Shown: positions 53,641 through 61,991, counted from the first letter of the stretch. The stretch is 64,000 nucleotides of DNA from JAIYDJ01 sp031400505 (GCA_031400505.1 JANNPZ010000026.1:9739-73738); one strand, 5' to 3'. Notes: generated by a model from the sequence alone, not told the origin. Made by a program: numbers and translations.

Positions 53641-55239
53641 ATGTCAAACCGCCCCGCCCTGCCCCCCGAAATCGCCCGTCGCCGGACCTTTGCCATCATT
53701 TCGCACCCTGATGCGGGCAAGACGACGCTGACCGAAAAGTTCCTGCTGTTCGGCGGTGCCATCCAGATGGCTGGTCAGGTTCGCGCCAAGGGCGAGGCGC
53801 GGCGGACCCGGTCGGATTTCATGAAGATCGAGGCTGATCGCGGGATCTCGGTATCGGCATCGGCGATGTCGTTCGATTTCGGCCCCTATCGGTTCAATCT
53901 GGTCGACACGCTGGGCCACTCGGATTTCTCTGAAGATACCTATCGCACCCTGACGGCGGTGGATGCCGCTGTGATGGTGATTGACGGGGCCAAGGGGGTG
54001 GAAAGCCAGACCCGCAAGCTGTTCGAGGTTTGCCGGTTGCGCGACCTGCCGATCCTTACGTTTTGCAACAAGATGGACCGCGAAAGCCGCGACACGTTCG
54101 AGATCATCGACGAGATTCAGGAAAACCTTGCCATCGACGTGACGCCAGCCAGTTGGCCCATCGGCGTGGGGCGCGAGTTTGTCGGCGCCTATGATCTGTT
54201 GCATGACCGGTTGGAGATCATGGACCGCGCCGACCGTAACCGGGTCGCGGAATCGATCAAGATCAACGGGCTGGACGATCCCGCCCTTGCCGAACATGTG
54301 CCTGCCGAGTTGCTGACACGTCTGCGCGACGAGTTGGAGATGGCGCGCGCCCTGCTGCCGGCCTTCGACCGGGCGGCGGTGCTGAACGGGTCGATGACGC
54401 CGATCTGGTTCGGCTCGGCGATCAACAGCTTTGGCGTGCGCGATCTGATGGCGGGGATTGCCGAGTATGGGCCTGAACCGCAGGTGCAGACCGCGGCAGA
54501 GCGCAAGATCGCGCCCGAAGAGACGCCGGTCACCGGCTTTGTCTTCAAGGTGCAGGCCAACATGGACGCGAAACACCGCGACCGGGTGGCCTTTGTGCGC
54601 CTTGCCAGCGGCCATTTCGAACGCGGCATGAAGCTTACGCATGTGCGCAGCAAAAAGGTGATGGCGATCAGCAATCCGGTGATGTTTCTGGCCGCCGACC
54701 GCGAGTTGGCCGAGGAAGCCTGGGCGGGCGACATCATCGGCATCCCGAACCACGGGCAGCTTCGAATTGGCGATGCGCTGACCGAAGGCGAGGCGCTGCG
54801 GTTTACCGGGATTCCATCGTTTGCACCGGAATTGCTGCAAGGCGTGCGCGCAATGGACCCGATGAAGGCCAAGCATCTGGAAAAGGCGCTGACCCAGTTT
54901 GCCGAGGAAGGGGCCGCGAAAGTGTTCAAGCCGATGATCGGGTCAGGGTTCATCGTGGGGGTGGTCGGGGCATTGCAGTTCGAGGTTTTGGCCAGTCGGA
55001 TCGAACAGGAATACGGCCTGCCGGTGCGGTTCGAGGGATCGCATTTCAAAAGCGCGAGATGGGTTTCCGGTCCGAAAGCCGAGGTCGAAAAGTTCGTTAA
55101 CGTTAACAAAGGTCATATCGCAACAGACACGGATGGCGACACTGTGTTTCTAACCAGGCTACAATGGGACATTGACCGGGTGGGTCGGGACCACCCAGAG
55201 TTGAGTCTTGCCGCGACCAAACACATGATGGCTATGTAA
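53641..55239 (+). CDS. prfC: Peptide chain release factor 3
   Basis: A 532-residue GTPase that recycles RF1/RF2 from the ribosome. ISHPDAGKTTLTEKFLLFGG is G1, LVDTLGHSDFSEDTYR G3, and TFCNKMDRESRD G4. EF-G-like domains II and III follow. Start could be ATG 53641 or the ATG two codons earlier; neither has a clear ribosome binding site. The last 300 bases were copied in the tandem duplication downstream (degenerate copy at 57099-57352). This copy is intact. Confidence 0.95.
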   Translation: MSNRPALPPEIARRRTFAIISHPDAGKTTLTEKFLLFGGAIQMAGQVRAKGEARRTRSDFMKIEADRGISVSASAMSFDFGPYRFNLVDTLGHSDFSEDTYRTLTAVDAAVMVIDGAKGVESQTRKLFEVCRLRDLPILTFCNKMDRESRDTFEIIDEIQENLAIDVTPASWPIGVGREFVGAYDLLHDRLEIMDRADRNRVAESIKINGLDDPALAEHVPAELLTRLRDELEMARALLPAFDRAAVLNGSMTPIWFGSAINSFGVRDLMAGIAEYGPEPQVQTAAERKIAPEETPVTGFVFKVQANMDAKHRDRVAFVRLASGHFERGMKLTHVRSKKVMAISNPVMFLAADRELAEEAWAGDIIGIPNHGQLRIGDALTEGEALRFTGIPSFAPELLQGVRAMDPMKAKHLEKALTQFAEEGAAKVFKPMIGSGFIVGVVGALQFEVLASRIEQEYGLPVRFEGSHFKSARWVSGPKAEVEKFVNVNKGHIATDTDGDTVFLTRLQWDIDRVGRDHPELSLAATKHMMAM

Positions 55240-55417
55240 ACATTGCAGAAATTCCACGACCACTTCGCTCGCGAGGACCATACGGAAGATGGTCGCGAAA
55301 TGGTGCGGTCTGTCGAAGTCAAGTGCTTTGGTTAACGAATCCTTTCAACAGTGTTCAGAATGTGTCAAAAGCAAGTGATGTGGGATATTCCACAGTACTC
55401 TTTGGGGTTAGCTAACC

Positions 55418-56401
55418 ATGAAATTGAGTTCAATCTTCCTAGCGGGGGCTCTTGCCCTGACAGCCGTTCCTGACACAGCAGACGCGGCGCTCGTCGAGTT
55501 TGTTTCCTTCAACGGCAACGTTGCCCTGTCTACCGATGGCTTCGGCTCGACAAGCGACGTCGGCATCATCAGCGCGAGCGCGCCGAGCGGGTCTACCGTC
55601 GTTGCGGCCTACCTGTATACTGCGAGCAACAACAGTTCTGCGACGCCGGCGGATGTGACCCTGAACGGCACGACCGTTACCTACACAACCAACGTGCCGA
55701 ACGCCACGGCGTGCTGTGACCTGCGGTCATATCGCGCAGACGTTACGGGTATCGTGTCGTCGATTATCAATGGCGGCGCCGGTGGCGTCTATGACTTCAC
55801 CATCAATGAAGGCAGTCTCGGTGGCTTCATCGATGGCAGCGCCTTGGTTGTGGTCTATTCCAACCCTGCCCTGCCGGATGCATCCGTTGGCATCCTCGAC
55901 GGCTTTGCTTCGGTGACCGGCGATACCACGTCGATCAACTTCGCCGAGCCGCTGGACACAACTGACCCTGCCTTCTTTGCCGAAATGATCCTCGGCATCG
56001 GATTCAGCTGCTGCAGCCAGAGATCAACCGTCACGGTGAATGGCACCCTGATCACCGAAAACGCCGGTAACAACGACGATGGCAGCGCCGTAGCGAACGG
56101 CTCGCTGATCACCGTCGGCGGCTTCGATGATGCCTTCTCGACCTTGTTGCCAGGGTATGGGGACGACTCAGAGCGTTACAACCTGGTCGACTACGTGACC
56201 GATGGCGACACCTCGATCCAGGTCGACACTGCAAACGCATCGCGCGATGACAACATCTTCCTCGCTGCGTTCTATGTTTCGGGCGAAGCAGGCTTCAACG
56301 AACCGCCTCCGGGCGCGATCCCGCTGCCGGCGTCTGCCCTGCTGTTCGGCTCGGCTTTCTTCGCTCTGTTCGGACTGCGCCGCTTCAAAAAAGCAGCCTG
56401 A
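55418..56401 (+). CDS. VPLPA-CTERM surface protein, paralogue 1
   Basis: A 327-residue exported protein. A signal peptide ends at ADA-AL (about residue 23). The body is beta-rich with Thr/Ser/Asn/Gly/Asp-rich repeats and the conserved blocks SALVVVYSNPALP, LITENAGNNDDGS, LITVGGFDD and SRDDNIFLAAFYVSG, resembling extracellular DUF3344-like domains. Vicinal cysteines occur at 99-100 and 198-199. The C-terminus IPLPASALLFGSAFFALFG then RRFKKAA is a VPLPA-CTERM signal for an exosortase, which is not encoded here. The protein should be processed and released to the surface or exopolymer. An intrinsic terminator follows. Confidence 0.85.
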   Translation: MKLSSIFLAGALALTAVPDTADAALVEFVSFNGNVALSTDGFGSTSDVGIISASAPSGSTVVAAYLYTASNNSSATPADVTLNGTTVTYTTNVPNATACCDLRSYRADVTGIVSSIINGGAGGVYDFTINEGSLGGFIDGSALVVVYSNPALPDASVGILDGFASVTGDTTSINFAEPLDTTDPAFFAEMILGIGFSCCSQRSTVTVNGTLITENAGNNDDGSAVANGSLITVGGFDDAFSTLLPGYGDDSERYNLVDYVTDGDTSIQVDTANASRDDNIFLAAFYVSGEAGFNEPPPGAIPLPASALLFGSAFFALFGLRRFKKAA

Positions 56402-56424
56402 TTTCGGATCGGTGTTTTGAACTC

Positions 56425-56455
56425 GGGATGCGCCTTGATCGGGCGCATCCCTTTT
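56425..56455 (+). terminator. Intrinsic terminator after VPLPA gene 1
   Basis: GGGATGCGCC (56425-56434) pairs perfectly with GGCGCATCCC (56442-56451) around a seven-base loop, followed by TTTT. The matching sequence after VPLPA gene 2 (about 58449-58475) has mismatches on both arms and can no longer form this stem. Confidence 0.8.
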
Positions 56456-56478
56456 GTTTGAACAGCAAGGGAAACGTG

Positions 56479-56958
56479 ATGAATTTTCAAGCGACCGCAC
56501 TAGGCTTGGTCACCGTTGCGGTTTTGGCCGGCCAGCCCGCAGCAGCAGAGGTTACCGAAGGCCAAATGATCGGGACCTGGAAGGTGACCTGCGAAAACGG
56601 GCCGTGCCGCGCCTTCCTGACATTGCAGCACAATGGCGCTGACGTCGTGACATGGCAGTTGCTGGGTGATCGCATCACAAAGGCGACGTCGATGCTGCTG
56701 ACGGTTCCGACCGGCGCAGCCCTGCCGCCCGGGGTCAGGGTAACGATCAGCGAGGCGTCAAACTTTCAGGTGCCGTTCCAGGTTTGCGATGCCAGCGGCT
56801 GCACGGCAGCGGCGGTGATTTCGCCTGAAATGATCGCGGCGATTGAAGGCGTCAAAATTGCCAAGGTCGCCTACATCCCTTACGGCCAGCAGGCGGCTGT
56901 GTCCTACGAAGTGCCCGTCGACGGGTTCGGCCAAGCGTTGAAACTGATGGTGCAATAG
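56479..56958 (+). CDS. Invasion-associated locus B (IalB) family protein
   Basis: A 159-residue exported protein with a signal peptide ending at AAA-EV. GTWKVTCENGPCRAFLTLQ near the start of the mature part and VPFQVCDASGCTAAAVIS in the middle, with two cysteine pairs, match IalB proteins, found in the periplasm or outer membrane of alphaproteobacteria; their molecular role is unclear. The ATG at 56479 follows AAGGGA. It begins 24 bases beyond the terminator of VPLPA gene 1. A shortened copy lies at 58500-58723. Confidence 0.82.
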   Translation: MNFQATALGLVTVAVLAGQPAAAEVTEGQMIGTWKVTCENGPCRAFLTLQHNGADVVTWQLLGDRITKATSMLLTVPTGAALPPGVRVTISEASNFQVPFQVCDASGCTAAAVISPEMIAAIEGVKIAKVAYIPYGQQAAVSYEVPVDGFGQALKLMVQ

Positions 56959-57010
56959 TCCGCCGGTGACCGGAAACCCAAGCCCGCTACGGTGACCGGC
57001 CAAGGTTGTG

Positions 57011-57099
57011 GCCGGGTTGCCGGTGCATTTCAGGCTGGCATCGCCCGCGCCTTGTCCCGCTCGATGGTCATTGCGCGGGTATTGTCGACGATGTTGAAG
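57011..57099 (-). pseudogene. Remnant of the esterase/phytase-like gene
   Basis: This 89-bp stretch aligns with 59102-59191 of the intact esterase-like gene, in the same orientation, with many matches such as TTGTCCCGCTCGATG and TCATTGCGCGGGT. It is a fragment of copy A of the tandem duplication; the roughly 340 bp that should lie between it and the ialB-like gene have been lost. Confidence 0.8.
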
Positions 57100-57352
57100 A
57101 TGATCGGGTCAGGGGTTCATCCTGGGGCTGGTGGGGGCGTTGCAGTTCGCGGTTCTGGTAAGCCAGATCGAGCAGGGAACAGCCTGCCGGTGCGGTTTGA
57201 AGTCTTGTCAGTCAAAGCGCACGCTGGGTATCGGGGCCGAAAGCCGAGGGTGGGGCCTTCGTGAACATCACATGGTGCATATTGCGACCGACACAGGTGG
57301 CGGCAAAGCGTTTCCTATCCGACTACAATGGAACATCGACCGGGGCGGCCTC
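57099..57352 (+). pseudogene. Degenerate copy of the prfC 3' end
   Basis: From GATGATCGGGTCAGG onward this aligns with prfC from 54933: GCGTTGCAGTTCG, GGCCTGCCGGTGCGGTT (as GCCTGCCGGTGCGGTTTGA), CCGAAAGCCGAG, and CTACAATGGAACATCGACCG are recognisable. Small insertions and deletions break the frame many times, and about 150 bp present after 55180 are missing. It is not translatable as a release factor domain. The first VPLPA gene has the intact prfC in the matching place. Confidence 0.88.
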
Positions 57353-57441
57353 GGTTAACGAATCGTTCAGAGTTTGACGCTTCTGTGGCATTTTCTGCCC
57401 CATCGGGATTTTCCACGGTGTAACTATTGGGGTCGCCAACC

Positions 57442-58425
57442 ATGCGAATTGCATCGTATCTGCTGGCAGGGGCGCTCGGCCTTGCCGCGCTTTCACAGAC
57501 AGCGCAGGCAGCACTTGTCGAGTTCGTTTCCTACACTGGCAACGTCGCGCTGTCGACCGACGGATCTGGATCGACTGGCAACCCTGATGTGATCAGCGCC
57601 AGCGCTCCGAACGGGTCAACCGTGTTCGCAGCGTATCTTTACACGGTGAGCAACCTTGGAGTGCCCACGCCGACCGACGTGACTTTGAACGGCACGACCG
57701 TCACTTACGACACGAACGTGCTGAACGAGACCTCCTGCTGCGGCCTGACATCCTACCGGGCTGACGTGACGGACATCGTCTCGGCGGCAATTGACGGTGG
57801 TGCTGGTGGCGTCTACGACTTCTCGATCTTTGAAGGCTTTAATGAAACGCTGATCGACGGCAGTGCGCTGGTTGTTGTCTATTCCAACCCGACGCTGCCC
57901 AAAGCTTCCGTCGTCGTACTTGACGGCTTCGCATCCGTGACCGGCGATACGGCATCGATCAACTTTGCCAAACCGCTTGACACCAGCGACCCTGCCTTCT
58001 TTGCCGAAATGATCCTTGGTATCGGGTTCAGCTGCTGCGACCAGAAATCGTCCGTCACAGTCAACGGCACCCTGATCACCGAAAACGCCGGGAACAACGA
58101 CGATGGCAGTGATTTGATTGGCGGCTCGCTCATCACGGTCGGAGGTTTCGACGATCCGTTTTCGTCGCTGCTTCCGACTTATGAAGAGGACAGCGAACGC
58201 TATGATCTGGCGGATTATGTGACCAACGGCGACACGTCAATCAAGATCGACACTGCAAACGCATCGCGCGATGACAACATCTTCCTCGCTGCCTTCTATG
58301 TCTCGGGCGAAGCCGTGATAATCGAACCGCCTCCGAGCGCAATCCCGCTGCCGGCGTCTGCCCTGCTGTTCGGCTCGGCTTTCTTCGCTCTGTTCGGACT
58401 GCGCCGCTTCAAAAAGGCAGCCTGA
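57442..58425 (+). CDS. VPLPA-CTERM surface protein, paralogue 2
   Basis: A 327-residue protein, the same length as paralogue 1. Signal peptide ends at AQA-AL. It keeps the blocks SALVVVYSNPTLP, LITENAGNNDDGS, LITVGGFDD and SRDDNIFLAAFYVSG, both vicinal Cys pairs (SCCGL and SCCDQ), and the C-terminal IPLPASALLFGSAFFALFG sorting signal. Its N-terminal half differs at many positions from paralogue 1, while the last 84 bases differ at only one. The ATG at 57442 aligns with the start of paralogue 1. The reading frame is intact despite decay on both sides. Confidence 0.85.
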   Translation: MRIASYLLAGALGLAALSQTAQAALVEFVSYTGNVALSTDGSGSTGNPDVISASAPNGSTVFAAYLYTVSNLGVPTPTDVTLNGTTVTYDTNVLNETSCCGLTSYRADVTDIVSAAIDGGAGGVYDFSIFEGFNETLIDGSALVVVYSNPTLPKASVVVLDGFASVTGDTASINFAKPLDTSDPAFFAEMILGIGFSCCDQKSSVTVNGTLITENAGNNDDGSDLIGGSLITVGGFDDPFSSLLPTYEEDSERYDLADYVTNGDTSIKIDTANASRDDNIFLAAFYVSGEAVIIEPPPSAIPLPASALLFGSAFFALFGLRRFKKAA

Positions 58426-58499
58426 CTTCGGATTGGTGTTTTGAAATCGGGTTGCGCCTTGATCGGAGGCATCCGTTTTGTTTGAGCGGCAAGCGAAAC

Positions 58500-58723
58500 G
58501 TGATCAAAGTTCAAGCGACCGCACTAGGCCTGGTCACCTTTGCTGTTTTGGCAGGCGAGCCCGCAATAGCGACGTTACCGAAGGGCAAATGATCGGGTCC
58601 TAGAAGGCGCAAAAAATTGCCAAGATCGCCTACATCCCTTACGGCCAGCAGGCGGCTTTGTCTTCCGACGTCCCGTCGACGGGTTCGGCCCAAGGTTTGC
58701 AGTCTGCAATATCTGCGCAGTAG
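58500..58723 (+). pseudogene. ialB-like remnant with internal deletion
   Basis: The 5' end (TCAAGCGACCGCACTAGGC, matching 56489 onward) and the 3' end (TACATCCCTTACGGCCAGCA, matching 56872 onward) of the ialB-like gene are joined at GAAGG. In the intact gene GAAGG occurs at 56580 and 56845, so about 265 bp were deleted between these direct repeats. The ATG is replaced by ATC, and stops and frameshifts follow. It cannot encode the IalB fold. Confidence 0.92.
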
Positions 58724-58725
58724 CT

Positions 58726-58759
58726 GCGGGCCGGCTGAATAGCCGGCCCGCGGTTTTTT
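58726..58759 (+). terminator. Intrinsic terminator at the end of the duplicated segment
   Basis: GCGGGCCGGCT (58726-58736) pairs perfectly with AGCCGGCCCGC (58741-58751) around a GAAT tetraloop, followed by GG and six T. It directly follows the ialB-like remnant and abuts the stop of the convergent esterase gene. Copy A has lost the equivalent sequence. Confidence 0.85.
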
Positions 58760-60108
58760 CATTTCGCCGCAAGGAAGTCAGCAACATCCAGCAGCAGGAT
58801 TTCGTTCTCCGAAGCCTTGTCCAGCGCCCGGCCAGAAGAGTACGGCAGGTTGTTGACGTTGCCGACCATGACATGCGTCTCGTCGACCCGCATCACGTCT
58901 TCAATTGTGAAGAACGGCATGGTGATCTTTCCCGACAGGGCTGGGTTGGCGACAGTTGAAAGACGCGCGCGGCCTTCAGGATCGGCGATGTTCATCAGGT
59001 CGATGTGACCGATCCGGCGGGCAAAACCGTCGGCATCCAAAGTGGCGGTGTCGATCAGCACGACACGTTTCAGCATCGCGGGTTGCGGAAAACAATCAGG
59101 CGCCGGGTCTGCGGCGCATTTCAGGGACGGATCGCCTTCGCCGTTGTCCCGCTCGATGATCATTGCGCGGGTTTCGTCGACAAAGTTGAAGTCGCCAATT
59201 GCCGTGGCCCCTTCGGCAAGCTGAAACTTGAACGACGCTCCGGTCCATGTCGCCGTCGCAGGGTCAAAGGCATTGGCGCGCAGGAACGTGCCCTCGGGCT
59301 TGCCATCCTCGCCCAGCAGCGGCTTTTCGAACATCGGCCACAGCAGGTTGGTTCCCGGCTGCAACGCCATGCCTTCATATCCGCTTGAACGTGGCACCGT
59401 CCAATCCTTGCCGGCAACCGAAACCGCGGAAATCGTCGGATGATCGGCGCTTTTGACAACCAGATCACCAATCATCGTGGGGTACACGCCCAGCACGCGA
59501 CCGTCGAGCGCTGCACGGATCAGGAAGGGGCCGAACTCTTCACCGATCCAGATCTCGCCGTTGACCAGCTGTATCGACTCCGGGTCGAAATCTGCGCCAG
59601 TCAGATAGCGGCCCTCGGTGCCTTCATAGGCGATGCGGAAGGGCACTTTGAAGTCGGGGTCGCGCAAGAAGATCGTCTGGTTCACGGCCAGTGTGCCGGT
59701 CTCGAAATCCGGTGTGATCTTGTGAAAGAACAGCATGGCATCGCCCGAATTGGCTTTGGAGCCAAATCCGTTGTCCGTCAGCGTGTAGACAGATCCGTCT
59801 TCGGCGCGGTTCATCGCATAGCCCGACAGCCCTTGAAGTGGCTGGCCGATGAAGGGCAGCATCACGCCGGTCGGACGCTTGCCGTGCTGGTTACCGGTGT
59901 CGCCCATGACGCTCATCGGTTGGGTCAGGCGCCCGCCGGTGGTGAACTTGCCAGAAACCCAGGCATCGCGCGGCGCATCCGCGGGTGGCGTCAGCAGCGA
60001 CAGTGCGGGCAGAAAGGCGTGACCCTTCAGGGTCGCCGGGAATGTGGTTTCCTGCGCTGCGGCAGGGGTCGCAATGGCAAAACACAGAATAATGGCGGGG
60101 AACCGCAT
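58759..60108 (-). CDS. Esterase-like activity of phytase family protein
   Basis: A 449-residue exported protein with a signal peptide ending at AAA-QE (about residue 18). It has the PF13449 pattern: GLSGYAMNRAEDGSVYTLTD near the start of the domain, NGEIWIGEEFGPFLIRAAL in the middle, and IERDNGEGDPSLKC, MPFFTIEDVMRVDETHVMVG cut to FFTIEDVMRVDE towards the end. These are beta-propeller periplasmic phosphoesterase-like proteins; the substrate is unknown. An 89-bp piece of it was left behind at 57011 by the duplication. It diverges from the helicase gene. Confidence 0.85.
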   Translation of the reverse strand: MRFPAIILCFAIATPAAAQETTFPATLKGHAFLPALSLLTPPADAPRDAWVSGKFTTGGRLTQPMSVMGDTGNQHGKRPTGVMLPFIGQPLQGLSGYAMNRAEDGSVYTLTDNGFGSKANSGDAMLFFHKITPDFETGTLAVNQTIFLRDPDFKVPFRIAYEGTEGRYLTGADFDPESIQLVNGEIWIGEEFGPFLIRAALDGRVLGVYPTMIGDLVVKSADHPTISAVSVAGKDWTVPRSSGYEGMALQPGTNLLWPMFEKPLLGEDGKPEGTFLRANAFDPATATWTGASFKFQLAEGATAIGDFNFVDETRAMIIERDNGEGDPSLKCAADPAPDCFPQPAMLKRVVLIDTATLDADGFARRIGHIDLMNIADPEGRARLSTVANPALSGKITMPFFTIEDVMRVDETHVMVGNVNNLPYSSGRALDKASENEILLLDVADFLAAK

Positions 60109-60354
60109 AGCAAATCTCCTGATGACTGGATGCTAGGTGCGCAGCGTGCACGGCGTTGGCGACGTTTTTCTAAAACTGGCGTGATGGCTGGCCGAAGTTT
60201 TGATGACGAAAGCGAGTCGCTGCGCAGTGTGATTGACGTGTATGCCGATTTCCGCTAACCCACCGTTAGGCCTTAGGCCAAGACGCCGGGACGCCCGGAT
60301 CAAAGCAGCGTCCCTTCATTCATGCGGGCCGATCCCGCATTCATCAGGACGCTC

Positions 60355-61938
60355 ATGACCAAATTTTCTGATCTCGCGCTGGACCCCCGCGTGCTGCAAG
60401 CCGTCGACGAAGCTGGCTACCAAACTCCGACCCCGATCCAGGAACAGGCCATTCCGCCGGCGCTCGAGGGTCGCGACGTGCTGGGCATCGCCCAGACCGG
60501 CACCGGCAAGACTGCAAGCTTCGTGTTGCCGATGGTGACGCTTCTGGGCCAGGGCCGGGCACGGGCCCGCATGCCGCGTTCACTGGTGCTGGCGCCGACG
60601 CGCGAACTGGCCGCACAAGTGGCCGAAAACTTCGACACCTATGCCAAGCACACCAAGCTGACCAAGGCGCTGCTGATCGGCGGCGTGTCTTTTGGCGAAC
60701 AGGACAAGCTGATCGACCGGGGCGTCGACGTGCTGATCGCGACGCCGGGTCGGTTGCTGGACCATTTCGAACGCGGCAAGCTGATGCTGAACGGCGTGCA
60801 GATCATGGTGGTAGACGAGGCCGACCGGATGCTTGATATGGGTTTCATCCCGGATATCGAGCGGATTTTCCAGCTGACACCCAAGACGCGGCAGACGCTG
60901 TTCTTTTCTGCCACGATGGCACCAGAGATTGAACGGATCACCAAGACCTTCCTGAATGATCCGGCCAAGGTCGAAGTGGCGCGTCAGGCGACGGCCAGCC
61001 TGACGATCGAGCAAAAGCTGATCCAGTTCACGCCCACCCGCAAGGATCGCAGCTTTACTGAAAAACGCGCCGTTCTGCGGGCGCTGATCACTGCCGAGGG
61101 TGACACCTGCACCAATGCCATCATCTTCTGCAACCGCAAGATGGATGTCGATGTCGTGTCAAAATCGCTGAAGGCGCACGGCTTCAACGCCTCGCCGATC
61201 CACGGCGATCTTGATCAATCGGTGCGGACCAAGACCCTTGAAGGGTTCCGTGACGGGTCGGTACATCTGTTGATCGCGTCGGATGTCGCGGCGCGGGGCC
61301 TTGACATTCCGGCAGTCAGCCATGTCTTCAACTTCGACGTGCCAAGCCACCCCGAGGATTACGTTCACCGCATCGGGCGGACCGGGCGCGCAGGGCGTGC
61401 GGGCAAGGCCTTTACCATCGCCACGCCGAACGATGACAAATATCTGGGCGCGATTGAATCGCTGGTGAAATTGCCCATCCCGCGTGGCGGGTTGCCCGAA
61501 GGGTTTGCACTGGAAGACGCCGCAGATTCGCCATCAGACCGTCCGCGCGAAGATCGGGGCAGCCGATCCAGCAGCAGTCGCGTGCGAAATGGTTCCTCTC
61601 AACGCGACCGTGACAGCCGCCCTGCCCGCGACGAAAAACCAAACGTGGTCGTTGCAGTCGCCGAAGTCAGCGAGCAGCGTCAAGAGCCTCGGATAGCCAC
61701 CCGCACCGAGCCCCGGCGTGACGACCGCCGTGACACGTCGCGAGACGCGTCACGCGATGCTTCGCGTGAGGGCGCACGCGACCATGGGCGTGACCGGCGC
61801 GAGCCGCCGCGGGACCGGCGCGACAACGTCGTCGGCATGGGCGATCACGTTCCGGATTTCATCCTGCGCAGTTTCAAGGTCGCAACTGTGACCGTAGACG
61901 ACGGTGACGACGTTCCGGCCAACGGCACCGAAGGCTGA
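60355..61938 (+). CDS. DEAD-box RNA helicase (RhlE-like)
   Basis: A 527-residue helicase. FSDLALDPRVLQAVDEAGY and the Q motif TPIQEQAIP, AQTGTGKT (I), PTRELAAQV (Ia), VDEADRMLDMGF (II), FFSATM (III) and HRIGRTGRAGRAG (VI) are intact. The C-terminal 130 residues are a disordered tail rich in Arg, Asp and Ser (RDTSRDASRDASRE and similar), likely for RNA binding. It resembles RhlE. ATG at 60355 follows AGGACG; a start 11 codons upstream is less likely. The 246-bp gap upstream contains a TTGACG at 60233 but no clear -10. Confidence 0.92.
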   Translation: MTKFSDLALDPRVLQAVDEAGYQTPTPIQEQAIPPALEGRDVLGIAQTGTGKTASFVLPMVTLLGQGRARARMPRSLVLAPTRELAAQVAENFDTYAKHTKLTKALLIGGVSFGEQDKLIDRGVDVLIATPGRLLDHFERGKLMLNGVQIMVVDEADRMLDMGFIPDIERIFQLTPKTRQTLFFSATMAPEIERITKTFLNDPAKVEVARQATASLTIEQKLIQFTPTRKDRSFTEKRAVLRALITAEGDTCTNAIIFCNRKMDVDVVSKSLKAHGFNASPIHGDLDQSVRTKTLEGFRDGSVHLLIASDVAARGLDIPAVSHVFNFDVPSHPEDYVHRIGRTGRAGRAGKAFTIATPNDDKYLGAIESLVKLPIPRGGLPEGFALEDAADSPSDRPREDRGSRSSSSRVRNGSSQRDRDSRPARDEKPNVVVAVAEVSEQRQEPRIATRTEPRRDDRRDTSRDASRDASREGARDHGRDRREPPRDRRDNVVGMGDHVPDFILRSFKVATVTVDDGDDVPANGTEG

Positions 61939-61965
61939 CCAGCTTCCAGTCTTTTGGAAACAATG

Positions 61966-61991
61966 AAAAGCCCCGCAGTTGCGGGGCTTTT
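61966..61991. terminator. Bidirectional terminator between helicase and rnj
   Basis: AAAAGCCCCGC (61966-61976) and GCGGGGCTTTT (61981-61991) form a perfect 11-bp stem with a four-base loop and A/T-rich ends on both sides. It can terminate transcription from the helicase gene on the plus strand and from rnj on the minus strand. Confidence 0.9.

Larger units (their letters stand above)
54933..59191. repeat. Tandem segmental duplication with decayed flanks
   Basis: Copy A runs from prfC 54933 through VPLPA gene 1 and ialB-like gene 1 into an esterase remnant ending at 57099. Copy B begins there with a prfC remnant (57099 onward) and continues through VPLPA gene 2 and an ialB-like remnant into the intact esterase gene, to about 59191. 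Correspondence extends to the non-coding DNA: GGTTAACGAATC at 55330-55341 recurs at 57353-57364, and the sequence after each VPLPA stop matches closely. The junction at 57099 joins esterase-derived and prfC-derived bases directly, as expected of a tandem duplication. Confidence 0.9.

Noticed and set aside
55276..55294. Hairpin GACCAT/ATGGTC after prfC as a terminator
   Set aside because: The stem is short, with a bulge when extended, and no T-run follows; it was not called.
56992..57358. Small open frames between the ialB-like gene and VPLPA gene 2
   Set aside because: They fall within degenerate esterase and prfC remnants and translate mixtures of wrong frames.
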